Shown here: one piece after another, positions 22,801-36,800 of the stretch
How positions within the stretch are numbered: the stretch's first letter is position 1
Layout: the number at the start of each line of letters is the position of its first letter
NCBI GenBank assembly: GCA_013397795.1
Contig: VZTJ01003534.1
Location: forward strand, 1,062,577-1,126,576
DNA length: 64,000 nucleotides
Origin: Orthonyx spaldingii
Lineage: Eukaryota; Chordata; Aves; Passeriformes; Orthonychidae
Direction of reading: 5' to 3'
Notes under the pieces: generated by a model
Database searches by the model: none
The model's input: only the letters and a program-made list of their open reading frames with translations
Told to the model about the DNA's origin: nothing
Program-made: the position numbers and the translations under genes

Positions 22801-25800
22801 GTGCTGGGGTTCTGTGCTCGCCCCAGGGCACCGCCGGTCAGCCTGGGCCAAGGGCCAGGCACAGAGTGTCCCCCAGCACAGGGAACGCTCGCCTCGGCTC
22901 CCCTTCCACAGCTTCCACCTCTTGGCAGAGGATTCCCCAAATTTGCGCCGGCGCTTTGCACCACGGAGCAAATTCCAAACCGAGGATCTCTGAGCCTTTT
23001 TTAAAAGATAGGCAAGTACTGTGAAAGCTGACTTTAATATTTAATGCAAGCGTTAATGCTCTCACTAGTCACACAGACAGCCTCTCTGCCAAAGCAGAAC
23101 CCTACTCCAAAACCCAGTTTTTTTCATGCCCAGATCCATATTGTGCAGTTCAAGAGGATGAAGTAGGTGGTTTCTCTGTTACTATATGCACAGATTTGCA
23201 GAAGGACTGTGAGATTATTCAGAATTAAGATGCTACAGTGACAGTGAAAGCTATTTTTAAGAGATGTTTGGAAAGTGTATGCATCTTACTAATCCTCTCA
23301 TATTACACATTAATTTTCTAGGCAATGCCTTGCATGTAGAATGGAAAATTTTAAGTTACTATATGCAGAATTATTTGACTGCAGTGTTCAAGTGAAAACA
23401 CAAACCAGTGTATAGCACCTAAAGTAAAAGAAAGCCCTGAATGTCTCAGCTAACCTGACATTCACATTAAAATATGATATGTTCATGCACATATCACAAC
23501 TGTGCAACACGATGATGTTTCAAAGGCCCTGCAAATTATTTCAGGACTCCTGAACAAGACGAGCGACAACCTTCTGCAAATGTCTTGATAGAGTAGGAGG
23601 AAAGAAGGACACTCTATAAATAAACTTACATGATAAGTTAAAAAAAAAAAAAAATAAAGCGAGGCTAGATATATTCAACAAGAGAAACTTTGAAGATTTA
23701 CTCACACTGAGCCTATTTTTGTATGTCAGTGTAGGCAAGCAAGATTCTTCTTTTCATCTAAATAGAAGCAGAGTATTTTTAAACGCAGGAGATTCATTCC
23801 CTCAGTGCTCATCGAAACACGGCAGCTGGGGCCGGAGCCGGGATGCGGGGGGAGGGCTCTGGCTGGAAGCAAACCCCTTTCCAAGGGGAGCAGATGGTTT
23901 TCCCTGTGTGCCTGCAGCCCAGGGCTCTGAGGAGCAGTCCTGGGTGCCCAGGAAGGCCCTGGGAAGTTCCAGTGCCGGCATCAGCACGGTGACATCCCCA
24001 CGGGAGAGGTTCTCCAGTCACACCTGCCCAAGGAGAAACCCAAGGATCTGAAGGAAATCAGGGAAAGCAGCATTCAGCATTAAGTGCACAAGAGCTGGTG
24101 TGGATTTACCACTAAGAGAAAAAAGAATAGTTTGGTAAAAGAGATTTGGTAGATTTGGAGATCCAGGACAATGGTTCTCGCATGTCCAAATTGATTTCAG
24201 GATGACCAAACCTTCCCCAGCTGGAAATCCATTTCTTTTCCCTCAAAGGCACAGCTCAGTGTCTGGCAGAGAGGATTGATGTCTAACACTAGGTTTGGGG
24301 TGGATGCACCTCCCAGTTTTGAGGAGCTCAGCTTGTGTGTCTCAGCTCACTTCTCTACAAAAAGAATTTTGGGATCTGGTTCATCCGTCCCGACACATCC
24401 ATCACAAAAAACCCCTCCACAGGATCCCAGCACAAGTGCAGGACATCATTTGCCCAGCAAACCTAAACACAGGACAAGGAATTCATAAAATATCCACAAA
24501 AGAGGAAAGAAAACTAACACATCAACTAGAAGTCTTCGTCACTCGGAACCTTGAGGCTTTCCCAATTCCCCGTGGAGCACCTCAGAGCAGCAAGACACAA
24601 TGGAGAACAATCATCTCCATGTCTGGCAAATTCTGGACCTGAGACACTGCTTGCCCTTTGTACCCTTTGGGCAATAAAGCCTCCTGACAAACAGGGAGGA
24701 GGCAGATAAAAAAACCCCAACGTTGAGGAAAAAAAGGCTGTTGAAAATGTGCTTTGTTTTGTAGATAGGTTCTTATAGAGTTCTCATCTCTGCAACTTCC
24801 AGAAGTGCATTAAGCTGCATAATTAGCATCTGTCACATGAAGCTTTTTCCTTCCCTCTTCCTCTCCCTAGAGGGAAACTGCATGAAGAAATTTTAATATA
24901 AATTTTAGTATCTACTCTGCACAGTGCAATCATATTAGGAAAGCTACAGGCAAGTCAGTTTGTGCTCAGTCTAAGGTTTATCTTTGTGTAATAGAAACTT
25001 TACCAGTTTAGAAAAAAAATGCTGCTGATCCAATTTAAAAATTAACCAGTCTCTTGGAAAGACAGCAGGGGTGGGGGTGAGATGGTCCCCATTGCATCAG
25101 ATTTAAAGCAGTGGAATTGTCAGGAACTGGGCAGTTCCAGGCAGTCCTGGTATTGTATCCCTGCAATCTCCCATGGAAACCTCCAGCCAAAAGGAGTAAG
25201 GGATGGGTGATTCCCCCTTCTAGTCAAAAGCATTTATTTTGAAAGGAATATTTATATTTTTTAAAACATCTAAACAAAATAGGAGTTCATGTTGCTTTTT
25301 CATTCCCATTAAAAGATACTCCACTGCTGAATATAAAAGTCAATGGACTACAGCATCCCCTGGTGAATCTCTGTAGGCAAAAGAAGATGCTGCCTTTTAG
25401 AAATAAAGATTAACTAGAAATAAATGCAGCTTAACAAAAGCAACATGAAAAACCACTCCATTATTCAGCCTCTGATCTCCATTCAGACTGTCTCCTAATT
25501 TTTTAAGTATTTATTTTCTACTTAATTATTCCAAGAAAATTGAGATTATAGGATTGAACATATTGCCAACAACCTGAGGTATGGAGTGCAGAGCGAGTGC
25601 TCAAGCTTCAGCTACAGAGGTGGTAATTATTGTAATTGGTGCATGTGAAGTAAATATATCAAGTAGTGTAGAGTTCAAACTCGTGCCAGTCAGTCTCCAG
25701 TTGGCACCAACAGTTCTGTCAGGAGGATACAGAGGTCTCAGCAGGACTTATTGCTGGCAACTGTTCAACAGTTCTCTTCTCCAAATGGTTTCAAGGGGAT

Positions 25801-28800
25801 TTGGGTGGGAAGGAAGATAATTTTTAACAAATTAAACTACCTAGAAATGGCGAGCTGCCCAGAGCCACCTAGTCTGCTTTAGTCACTACTACCAAACCAT
25901 TTTATAAAAGAAGATTAAAAATATCATTGCTGGCAAAATTGCCTACCTGGCTTTAACAACTTAATCAGATCCCTGCAAAATTAGCCAGGCATGTGCTGTG
26001 CACCATCCTACAAGTGTGAGTAAAATATGTCCAGAGGAAAAGGCAGAGCAGAATATTCACTCAGTGTGGTTTTCCCAGAAAACAACTACCTTGAGCTACC
26101 AGCATCCAAGTATCCCTATAAGGACATGTCCTATAGTTCCAAAATTATTTTCAATTTGTAATAGAAATTTACAAAGACAAGGAGGAATGTTTACTTCCCA
26201 TTAGTATTTATCTCACAACATTTGTGAGGTGTAAACCAGAGTTTAGCTCTGCACTGGGAGCTTTCAGACTCTGCCCTGTGCCAGATTGATGTCCAGCTGC
26301 TTTGTTTAGATCTTGCTAAAATGCCTTTTTCACATGGTGAATATGTCATTCCTAGCAGAGGTCTCCAAGAGAAGATTTGAGCTTAATGCACAGCAATAAA
26401 AAGAGGAATATGAGAATTCTTGCTCTCTTTAGTGTCAGCTTTGGTTAAGACGTTTGAATGCACATGAATAGTCTTGTCAGAATCTCTGGGGCTACTGACA
26501 TTCAAGATCTAACATATTATTGCTTCTGACCAGAACATGAGCTGCTGTGCAGGCAGGAGAAGGGAAAGAGGAGAAAGGGAAAAAGAGAGGACCACTCCCT
26601 AATCAGAGAGAAATTGTTATGGATTTCCCTGGCTGGAAATCTCTGAACAGAACTTTTCTGCTGTGAAAATACAATTCTTGTGTTCTCCAATCTGATTGTA
26701 CAGCCCCTGTACAATCTGCAGCAGGAAAAACAAAACCCAGCATATTTTAATGCCTGGTCTTGCTCATTTTCCTCATGAAAAGGATCCTAATTAACCTATA
26801 AATAATGACTGTACAAGCAAGTATTACATCCTTGTAAAGGACATGTGCTAAGGAAGGTTTGAGCATTTCAAGCTGCTGACTCTATTTTTTACTATTTCTT
26901 TGAATCACTAGTTTCAGACAGAAATAATTAAAGAATTTCATTAAAATGAGGTAATTTTCATTCCAATCTCAGCATTTATCAAATCTGGATACCTCTACAA
27001 TGGAAAGATTTGTTGACCAGAAGCAAAAATCTTCCAATGTCCTCCTGTCTGAATGAAAACACATTTCAGATATTTTAGTTGTTCACCACTCGCTTCTAAA
27101 TAAACTGAAAATATTCAGAAATTAGATTAATCAGCATATTTGTGCTCTGAAATTTGAGCTGTACCTTTCACTTAGAGTGCAAACCAAAGGGAATACCCTG
27201 CCCTTTGTGACTGAAACCACCTTTAGAATCCATTCAGGAGCTCCAGCACGTCAGACAAAGGCCTGGATTTGTTTGGAGCAATAAATGATAGCAGACCTTT
27301 ACATATTTGAAGTGCAACAGATGGTCCTCCAAGGAGAACATAATGACTGGCAGACAGCACTTCGTTAGAGTGGCTTGGAATGTCTTCAGCAATTACACAG
27401 GCAGTGTTTTGGGGGGAAGCCCTGCCATCTCTGTGATTTTCCTCCTGCAAATAGCTGTGATTTCCTTGTTTAGATGCTAAAAAGTGGAGTCTTCTAAAAT
27501 CCAGGCAGTGAACTGGAAAAGGAAACACCTTTGGCCCTCCCGAGGCTACTCAAGGTGAGGTTTCACCTGAGAAGAGAGATGTGAGTAGGAAAAAAATTAA
27601 ATCAGCACTAAGGGGAAAGAACTTCGGGCACATAACTGTAAAACTGTTAATCCACAGCCAAGTATTCCAAGGAAATATAAATCAGGGGAAAAGCCAAGGT
27701 TTAACACAAGGTCCATCAGACTTCAGAAATTGGCAGGTCTATAGGTAACAGGCAGAGTATCAAGGGGAAACACCAAAAAGACCTAAATGACTAAAAAACA
27801 ACCTCCCTCCTTTGAGAAACTGGTGATTTCTGAGGAGTCCTCCTCCACATGAAACACTGTGGCTGCAGTTCCCCAGGGCAGGGCAAAGGGAGCCTTTTTG
27901 AGGCTGTCCACTCCTTCCACTTTCACAGACAAGTTATTTCACAAGCCAACAATTAAGAACTCTAATTTTAAAGGAAGAGTAATAAAATGCTGATTTTTAT
28001 ACTGTAAATGCAGCTTAGAACAATTTAACTTCCATCTCTCCCTCCCGTCCCTGCAATTCTAGGGTCAGTTCTTTTCTGTTGTAAAACCTTCCCCACCAAA
28101 CTCACCCCGAGCAAAATTTTACGTGGCACCACAACCACAACAAAAAACGTGTCCTTCCCCAATGTAACTTAAATGTTGATGGAATCATAACTGCATTAGC
28201 CCCTCTCCAATTAGCAGCAGCATTCTTTATGTTTGCTTACGAAGCGTGAACCGTCCGCTTGTCACTACAAAGACCTTCTGTGGAGGACTTAAAAAAACAG
28301 CCCCAGCAATTAAAATGACAACAACAGAGGTGGATTGGTCACATCATGACACAGAATATATCCAGCTGTTTCTTTCCAGCAGAAGGATGGCACCAACTCT
28401 GTGGATTTTATGGCCAAATTTTGGCAGGCTACGGAATGCTGTTGGATATTCTGGCGAAAATATGGATTTCCAAGCAAGGAGGAGACCAATATGAAACGAT
28501 GTCTGAGCTCACAGATTGATTTTTTCCACATGATCAGGATTGTCATTCATGCTTTTTGTCCATACAAATTTCCCTTTTTCCTTTGCTGGAACTAGAGACA
28601 CTCTATTTTGTGTGAAATTCTCTAAAAGTAAGAAAAATCTAGAGGGTTGTCCTTGAAAATAAGGCAAAAAGGGATCTGGTAGGGTTAGAACTAAAAAAAA
28701 AAATCAGATTTTAAACTTACTTAATTTGGTTGTGTTAAAAACATTCTAAGAGTTTATTAAGACCATAAGTCTCACTACAACCAGACTATTATTTATAAAA

Positions 28801-31800
28801 CAGAACATCTTTTATAATCACATCTGTCTGCTGCTGGTTCCTGCCTATTCTGCTTCCCAATAAGATGGGAAGTTATTTGTAATACATGTAGTGAATTTTA
28901 AAAATAATTTAAAAACAATTATTTAAATAATAACAAAGAGTGAAAATGAAACGTTTCAGGTTAGCTGTTCCTGAAGTTAGGATTATGGGAGATAAATATA
29001 TAGAGAGATATAAATATGGATATATTTATCCTGAAGTGATAAGGTAGCTTTGATTTCTAATACAGCAAGAGAAAATAACTGACACACACAGAACCAGCCA
29101 CTCAAGGGGGGGAAAAACCCCCAAACACTGTCTATAGAATCCACCCACAGATATGTCCTTGGAGAAAAACTGATGAGAAAATTATCAGGCAGATTTTCCT
29201 TGCTGTTTCCTTTCTGGAAGTTTTTGCCTCTCATAACAGCACAGCCATGGCAAGTGATATGGATCAGAATTCATCCATGCAGGATATTTTGCACATCAAA
29301 TTGATTATCCATGACTTCTTAGGCAAACACAGGAATGCAGAAAACATGTCAGCTGTTAGAGACAGAATATATGGACATTTCACTCCTTACTTTACATTTA
29401 GAAGGAGCAGCAGATAATGAGCTCAACCATTACCTTGAGGATAAATTTCATTTCCAAGTTCAGAAGTATCTCTGGATCCTCATCTGTTTTGTGAACCAGA
29501 ACTTACAGGTAGCTCATACCATTTGTCTTCTGAGCTGTGTTTGTCTCCAGAGTAATTGTCATAAGTGGGCAAAGGCTTTAATGTCTTCATCTTCATTCCT
29601 TTAACCACGATGACCTTGCAGACTCCAAGCAATCACTGTAAAATACAGAAGACAGGGAAAAAAATTAAGAAAATAAAAGCCTTGTCTTTTTCCTTCCCTA
29701 AATTCCCAGAATTCATCTTCAGATTCATGCCTGTAGCAAAGAAAAAATAAGAAAAATCAGACTATAATATTACCCTTCTGCGTGTTTCATCTGATAGAAT
29801 TGCTTGACAACAAATATCTCTTGCTCTGAAATATTCTGCAGTGAATTTATTCACATCAGGAAAAACACATCACAAAGGTGTCTAGTTTGAAAGTTTCCAA
29901 ATCAGACACCAGGGACAAGCAGAACAGAGTGACAGAACAGGCATGACACGACCTGGAACCATTCTGGGGACACACAGACCATCTTTTCATCAACAGCCAC
30001 AAGAAATATCAGGTAACCAACAGGTCTGAGATCAGCAGGTTTTGACAAACCAGTAATTAATCCTGAGTAGTAACAATAATGTATGTTTGAGCAATATGTC
30101 ATAAATATAATTATTTTTTGCAGATGTTTGCTATTTAATAAAATGGAAACTCTTCCATTCTACACTTTGGCCAAGAGGTATCAGACACCATTTTTATTAA
30201 GACACCAAGCACAAGATCTTCAGTCTCAGAAGGTGAATTCCTAGACATTGGGCTGATAAAGCCATTTCAGACTCTGCAAAATATATATCACACAATAATT
30301 ACATTTCATTTTGTGGTTTACAAAAATCCATTCATGGAGCTACAGAAGCCTGTCAGGCACTCTTTATTTTCAAAGAATAACACTCATCCATGAAAACAGT
30401 CTGATTTAAATCACTGTGAGTGCTGGTAGATGAAAATTACTGAATAAACCAAATAGTGTCTTATTGGAAATCAAAGCTACAAGTTTGAGTCACTCTGACT
30501 ACTGAGATACTCAAACCTGACCAGGTTTAGAAGGCATTAAATACTAGAAATGCCATCTGCTTTCCAACACATTGGCCTTGCTGTTGGCAGAATTCTTGCA
30601 GGATTTTACAGTGAAATCAAAACAAGTCCAAATCTGGAAGACTTGAAAACTTGGTCCCTGCAAAATGCAAGTAAAACATGAAGTTGAAATCAAAAGATAG
30701 GAGAGGAGATGGGGTTCCAGCTGGAAGTTCAATTAAATCCCTTTGTATGAAGTGAGTGACCACTGCTCAATATTGCATTTGGCATCAGATTCCAGAGCTT
30801 GTAGAGCAGAAGACCAGGGAGAGGGCAAAACTTGTGCTGGGAAGATCTAAAAGATCCAGGGAGGAAACTGGTGGGAAGTGCCCTTGCTCTCCATGCAGAC
30901 ACTGCAACTGCAGTGAACAAATAAATGGCAAGAAAACACCACACATGGATCCTAAACCCACAAACTCCTGGAATACAGCACAACAGAGAAAAAAACCCCT
31001 CCTGTCGGGTAGAGCAGAGCCTGTGTCAACAAGAACCACACACTCCCACTGTTGCCCAACAGATGTACTTGAACTGGAGATAAGGCACTTCCAAACTCCA
31101 GGGAAGTCACGTGCAAAAGGTGTTGCCTCCTGTGCCTCTTTCCATGCAGGGAAGGGAACACCAGGCAGGGTTCAGACACCTAATTCTGCAGTAAGGGAGA
31201 AAAAAGGAGCAAAAGGATTCCTGTCAGTACAGTCATCCAGGGTAGAAGATGGGGGGACAACCAAGCACAGATAGAGTCAATACATTTATAAATTAGAATA
31301 CAGCAGGGATACTTACCACTGGAGAAAACTGTCAGTAAATCTCTCCCCTGAGGAAGGCTTTAAGCCTGTTTTCCTTTTTTCAAGTCTACATCACCAGTGA
31401 AGTCCCATAAATGAATATTCTCTTGCAGATAAAGTGGCTGTCTTCACCTTTTGGCAGCTGCAGTAAGAACAAAACAGATCCTGCAAGGAGGTTTCACTCC
31501 TGAGAGTAATCTCCTCAAAGAGTGAGGAGAGAGCACGAGCTGAAATCACTTGCACAATCATGTTTCATAACTGTTCCCACTCTAGTGGTGTTGGTCCTTC
31601 CTGAGTACAAAAAATGCACAAACCTTTCTTCCTCTTCTACTAAGAGGGGGAAAAAAAAATCTGCTTATCCTTGGATACACAGAGAGTTTGGAGGAGCTCC
31701 AAACAATGGAGCACTGTGTGCCCCACTCATCACACAGACACTGAGGAGAGAGTGTGGCAAAGAATGCACAAAGTATGTAATTACTGTTTCACAAGATAAT

Positions 31801-33600
31801 TCCATTATTAATACATCCCCAAAGATAGCATGCACAGCACTGCAGTTTAATTAGATGGTAACTGGAGGGGGTTTGAATTTATGAGGTAATAAATACATTT
31901 TGGACTAATAAACTCCAAGGCTGAAGTGTTTATTAATCTAGAATATAAAGATTACATAGTTGATAGGAGACAACCTCAAGTTGTGCTGGGATGCCTGTTG
32001 TTTATATATTTCAAAATTAATATTTTCCTCCTTTGGGGAGCTGGATCAGAAAGCCAAGATTGCTGTGGATGGTACTGAAAAAGACTAGAAACTGTCCAGC
32101 AATTCTGTGTGCTCAAAGGCAAAGGCTGTTTAAGACTCAGCAGATGGTGTGGTTTTAAAGTTTCACCTTTTAATCAATTTATCACCTCCTAAACTATTAA
32201 GCAGTGCAAATAAACTCCTTTCTGATGCTGTCAGTGCCTCGTCCTGATGGCAAAAAGCACAGATTCCCTTGTAGGATAACCAGACCCTTTACAAGACTCA
32301 CAGATCTCTCCTCTGTCCCCCCCAATACTCAATTCCATCTCTATTTTCCTGCTTTTGGATTCACCTGCAAGATCACACCACAACCACATGAACAATTCCG
32401 GTGTCTCATTGAACGTCTTTCTCTCCTGAACACGGCTGTATAAACTTTTTGCCTAGTGCAGCACATCAAGGGTTTGGAAAGCAACTGTTGTGAGGATTTA
32501 TATCCCAAACAGCCGTGCCAAGGAGTCAGGAATCAAATGGTCCCATCTATTAACTGGTCCTCAGGTAGTTACAACTAGAGCTTTATAAATTACCACACAG
32601 CCCAGTCCATTTAAACCACATTTCTCTGTTATCCTGCAAGTGCCAATGCCTCACTCAGGCAAGACAGAAAACCACATTTGGCCCAGGAAAAAACGGGCAT
32701 GATTGAAGTCAAGGACCAGTTTTGCTTAAGCCAAAGCTAAATTTAGGCCTGAGGGAACTGCAGAGAGAGAAAAAGGAAGAAACACGAGGAGGAACAACCT
32801 GTGGGACCTCGCAGGTGAATCAAGACTGACAAGGGCAGAGGAACTGTTCCCACACCTGGCTGAGGGATGGATGCTGGACAAAACCAGGGGAATCCTGGAT
32901 GTGCCAAAGGAACCATGGGGCAGGGAAAGAGGAGGAGAGAGGCAAGAAACACCACAGCTTGGATTTATTGGTTAGGAAAAACCCTGCTTCTGGTGGGTGC
33001 CAGCAGGAAGAAAGTTTCATTACCAAGGGCTGTGAAGATTTAAAGATATTTAGGAAAACGTTTCTTAAGGAGCTCGGGTGATCCAAGTAGAACTGGCTGT
33101 GTGTTCAGCCAGATCCCAGAGTGGTTCCACAGGTTCAGGGCAAAGGCCTCAACACTAATTCTTGGAAAGAGTCCACAGATAAATCATGGAAGGTGACAAA
33201 GAACCATTTCCAAAGCGCCTGCTTTTTCATTCCCGGGCTTATATCCTGTCACCGGCTGAAACAAGTCACAGAACCAACTTTCCAACATTAAATCTCCAGG
33301 CAGTGTGTTATTCACACAGCTTATGTAGATGTCTTTACCCTCTGGAAAAACAAAGTTTAAGAAAAATAGCTCTATCTTTGGGGAACAGTTTGAGTCTCAG
33401 GATAACCACATTAGGAAATCTAACTCTATTACTTTGTATCTTACATTTTATTACAAGATTGGTAATAGGAAATTACCAAATAAAATTGGTATTTTACTTG
33501 GTAATTTTTTTCCATGGGCCTCGTCTAATATGAAAGATGGTGATCATCAAATTTATTCAAGTTTTCCTGTCAACAACATCATTAACCAAATCCCTCAATT
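22801..33600. other. Intergenic DNA, no gene recognised
   Basis: Mostly AT-rich sequence between MED13 and RNFT1. A more GC-rich patch lies at 23.8-24.0 kb. A perfect 10-bp inverted repeat lies at 28991-29030. The longest open frame, 172 codons at 30756-31274 on the plus strand, has a Lys/Arg/Ser-rich translation with no recognisable domain. I saw no tRNA, histone or RT-like signal. Confidence 0.7.
28991..29030. repeat. Perfect 10-bp inverted repeat
   Basis: GATAAATATA at 28991-29000 and TATATTTATC at 29021-29030 are exact reverse complements with a 20-base spacer. AT-rich, so possibly chance. Confidence 0.7.
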
Positions 33601-33639
33601 TCAAAGTAAATAAAAGCATCTGGGCTTCTCGCACAGCAA

Positions 33640-33780
33640 GACTGACTTGCATATTTAAGCCTCATATATAGATGAATCTGCACTGGACCAAATTTGCATA
33701 TTAATGAAGGACTAATTGCTCTTTGCAGTCAATTTTATGCAGATGAATTTACTCCTCTCAGTACAATTTTCATAATGTTC
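33640..33780. promoter_or_regulatory. Candidate POU/homeodomain-rich non-coding element
   Basis: Within about 140 bp there is TTGCATAT (33647), a perfect POU octamer fused to a homeodomain core (ATTTGCATATTAAT, 33692-33705), CTAATTG (33712) and TTATGCAGATGAATTT (from 33735). This density resembles conserved developmental enhancers, but conservation cannot be tested here. Confidence 0.3.
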
Positions 33781-33800
33781 GGAAAGAACCAAAAAATGTG

Positions 33801-36800
33801 AAACTTTTAAAAAGTATACAAACGTTAGACAATCAAGGAAGAAATATCATAATGACTTCCAACAGCTTTACATTACATTGTATATAATTCATCTTTTATA
33901 CTGTTGCTTTATTTTAACAGCCTCCCACAAAGAACAGAACAATCCATGGAATAACTTCAGCCTATTCCCCCTCCTCGGTCTCAAATTTTAACAGCTTGTA
34001 ATAACCCATTATATGATCCAGCTTCCAGCTGGAAGGATGGAGCCTGAATTTTTAGGAGAAGTTAAATTTGCTAAACAGGAATTTATTTGCTCCCAGCCAT
34101 CCTCATGCCACAGGACAGTTAGGACAGAGTTTGTCCCAAACATTTTTAAGGTAGTTTCTATCCAGTTTTGCACTATTAAGGAAAAAAGGCCCAAATCCCT
34201 GTTCAGTGTCTCCTAAGCTAAAGTACAAAATACCAAAAAAAGGAGAGGAAAGTTCATGGAAAAGAAAAACATCAACAAATGCTGAGGGGAAAATGATAAT
34301 ATTAGGGGGGAGAGGGGAAAAGACATGGAAGTAGAAGAGGAAAGGAAGTGGAAATGGAAGGAGAGAAAAATGATGCTTCAATGTGTTTATTCAGGTCTGG
34401 CTGAAAAGAAAAAAACTGAAGGATTTGGGAGAAAGTTCAAGGCAAAGTAAACAAGTAAAAGCAAAAAATGTAGCCACCAATGTAGCCACAAAGAAAGAAA
34501 AAGAATAGGAAAGATAAAATAAGAAATACAGTGAGGATCAGACAGCACGCGATACATAAACAGATAAAAGAAAATACGAAACCCACGGTTTTTCCTAATT
34601 CTGCCAGAACAGAAGGGCAGAGTTGGTGGGAATGCAGCAGGAATCTGAATTTGCATGTATAGCCTTCCTCCTGCCAAAGAAAAAAAGCCTTATTTTAACT
34701 GTGAAGACTGATAACCATAATATTGATGTGTATCATAAAATCACTTACAGAAGACCATTTTAATCAGAAAAGGAATTGCATAAAAGCAAGTTACATCTTC
34801 AAATGACTTTGAGGCCTTTTGTAGCAGGAACATGGGAATACAGTTCACATTCCCCACATCTGTCATACCTTTGATTCATTTTTTGCCCTTCTCTACAGCT
34901 TTTGCTGCTTTAACATCTCCTTTTTGAGGCAGAGAGTATTCACACAGGTTTTATAGTGGTACCAAGAAATCTTTTGTGTTTTTCCTCTATTTCTTCTCTA
35001 TTAATTCCTACCATCCCTCTTCCTGGACCACACTGAGCTGACACATCTCCTATGATCCCACAATTTGGTTCCTGAGAAGGAACAGTTTATAAATAATAGT
35101 TCATGATCAAAATAAAATAATCTTCAGAACGAACATCTTTTGACTGGGCTGTTGAGTTCTTCCCAACGAAGAATCAGAAAATCTGCCAGGAGGTCACTTT
35201 GCCATCTCTCCTTTTGGTCCTTCCCACCTTGATGACAGAAGCCACAACATCTGGAGAATTTGTCTGGGATAAACTCACTCCTCCACGAGCAATGAAGGCA
35301 AAGGTTTTATGGAGGAAAGATCCCATTGTATGGAGAAAAAGGGGGAAAAACAAGGTTTTAGGGCAGAGGAGTTGGCAGAAAATATCAACTCAACGGGAAG
35401 GACAGGGGAAATGACAACAGGCTTTCACTAGCACTCAAAAAAAGAACAGACCACAGAACAAAGACAAATAGAGTTATAAAATAATAACAGAAATAATTGG
35501 AAAAGAATGAAAAATACTCCACCAGGAAAATATTGGAATGCTGCTGCTGAAGAATTCTCACCGAGGAAACAGGACTCAGTTCAGCTGGTCAGCCTGGAGG
35601 TTTGGCTTTTAAAAGTTATTTGACAACAAATTACAGCTCTTTGTGTACTCTGAATTCTGGACTATTAATTCAAAATGTTTCCCTATTTTTCTCATAGAGA
35701 AGAATGAAGGGAAATGTTTCTCCTTTATAATTTCTGTACATAGCATTTGAAAACCTGCTCTGGGCACTCCCCCTCTGTCCCCAAAAATGTCGGGTTCAAG
35801 TGATTAATGCTGCGTGAATGTAAACAAAGATAATTATTCAAACAAGAACAAGATGTTCCACCCAAAATGATTGGCTTTCCAGAGGCTGAGATGCCTCCTT
35901 CTAATCATCAAGAAAGGTTAACCTGACCAGATTTAATTAACCACTTCATACAATAATAAAGATGCATAAATAATGGGTGAGGAAGCCCATAGAGACAACA
36001 GTGAATCCAAATAAATCCCTCCAGCAAGCACAAAGTCTGGGCTGTTATCACCTGATTACACTGATGTAAGAATTTCCAAGTTTTTAGATCCACTAGGCAC
36101 AGTTTTGCACTTGTCTATGTGGAAATTGATTAATAGATGGTTTTAATTATTATTAAACAAACAAAGAAATCACATCCCTAAAATTCAGTGATAAAATGAA
36201 CCCAGTGATATTTCTTAACACTGTGCTTCAAATTCATAGATGAAGTCAGGTGGTCTGTACAGATTATTTGAGAACTACAATGAAATAAGTCACCATTTCC
36301 TCATATATAAATATATATAAAAGGAGATATCAGACAGATTTTCAAGACAGAGTTACTATTTTCAGTGAAAAAGATAGTTTTAGTCTAGAATATTCACTAG
36401 TAATGAAACAAAAGCTTCCTATTACAACAATAAAGTAATTTGCAAGCATCAAATGCCATAAATTTGGAATACTGCAAAATATTTTATATTTTAAAGAATG
36501 CTAGGAAATGTTATTGGCCTTGCATCTCTGGATAATGTGTACAACACTTGCTGGTTGAGGCAGGCTGTACTCAGAGTGTTACCAAATAATGAGTATAAAA
36601 GAGGAGGACTGGGCATCAGCCCCTCCATTTTCTCTCAGTAAAGTTTAAACATCCCTTAAAATAAACAACTCAGTGCAAACCAACAGATCTGCTATTGATT
36701 CATTCTGTTCATAAAAAGTAACAACATCGTGGTAAATTCAATCTAGTCAATGAGAAGTTTATGAGCCTAAATATATCAAAAGGGCAATGAAAGCTAATAT

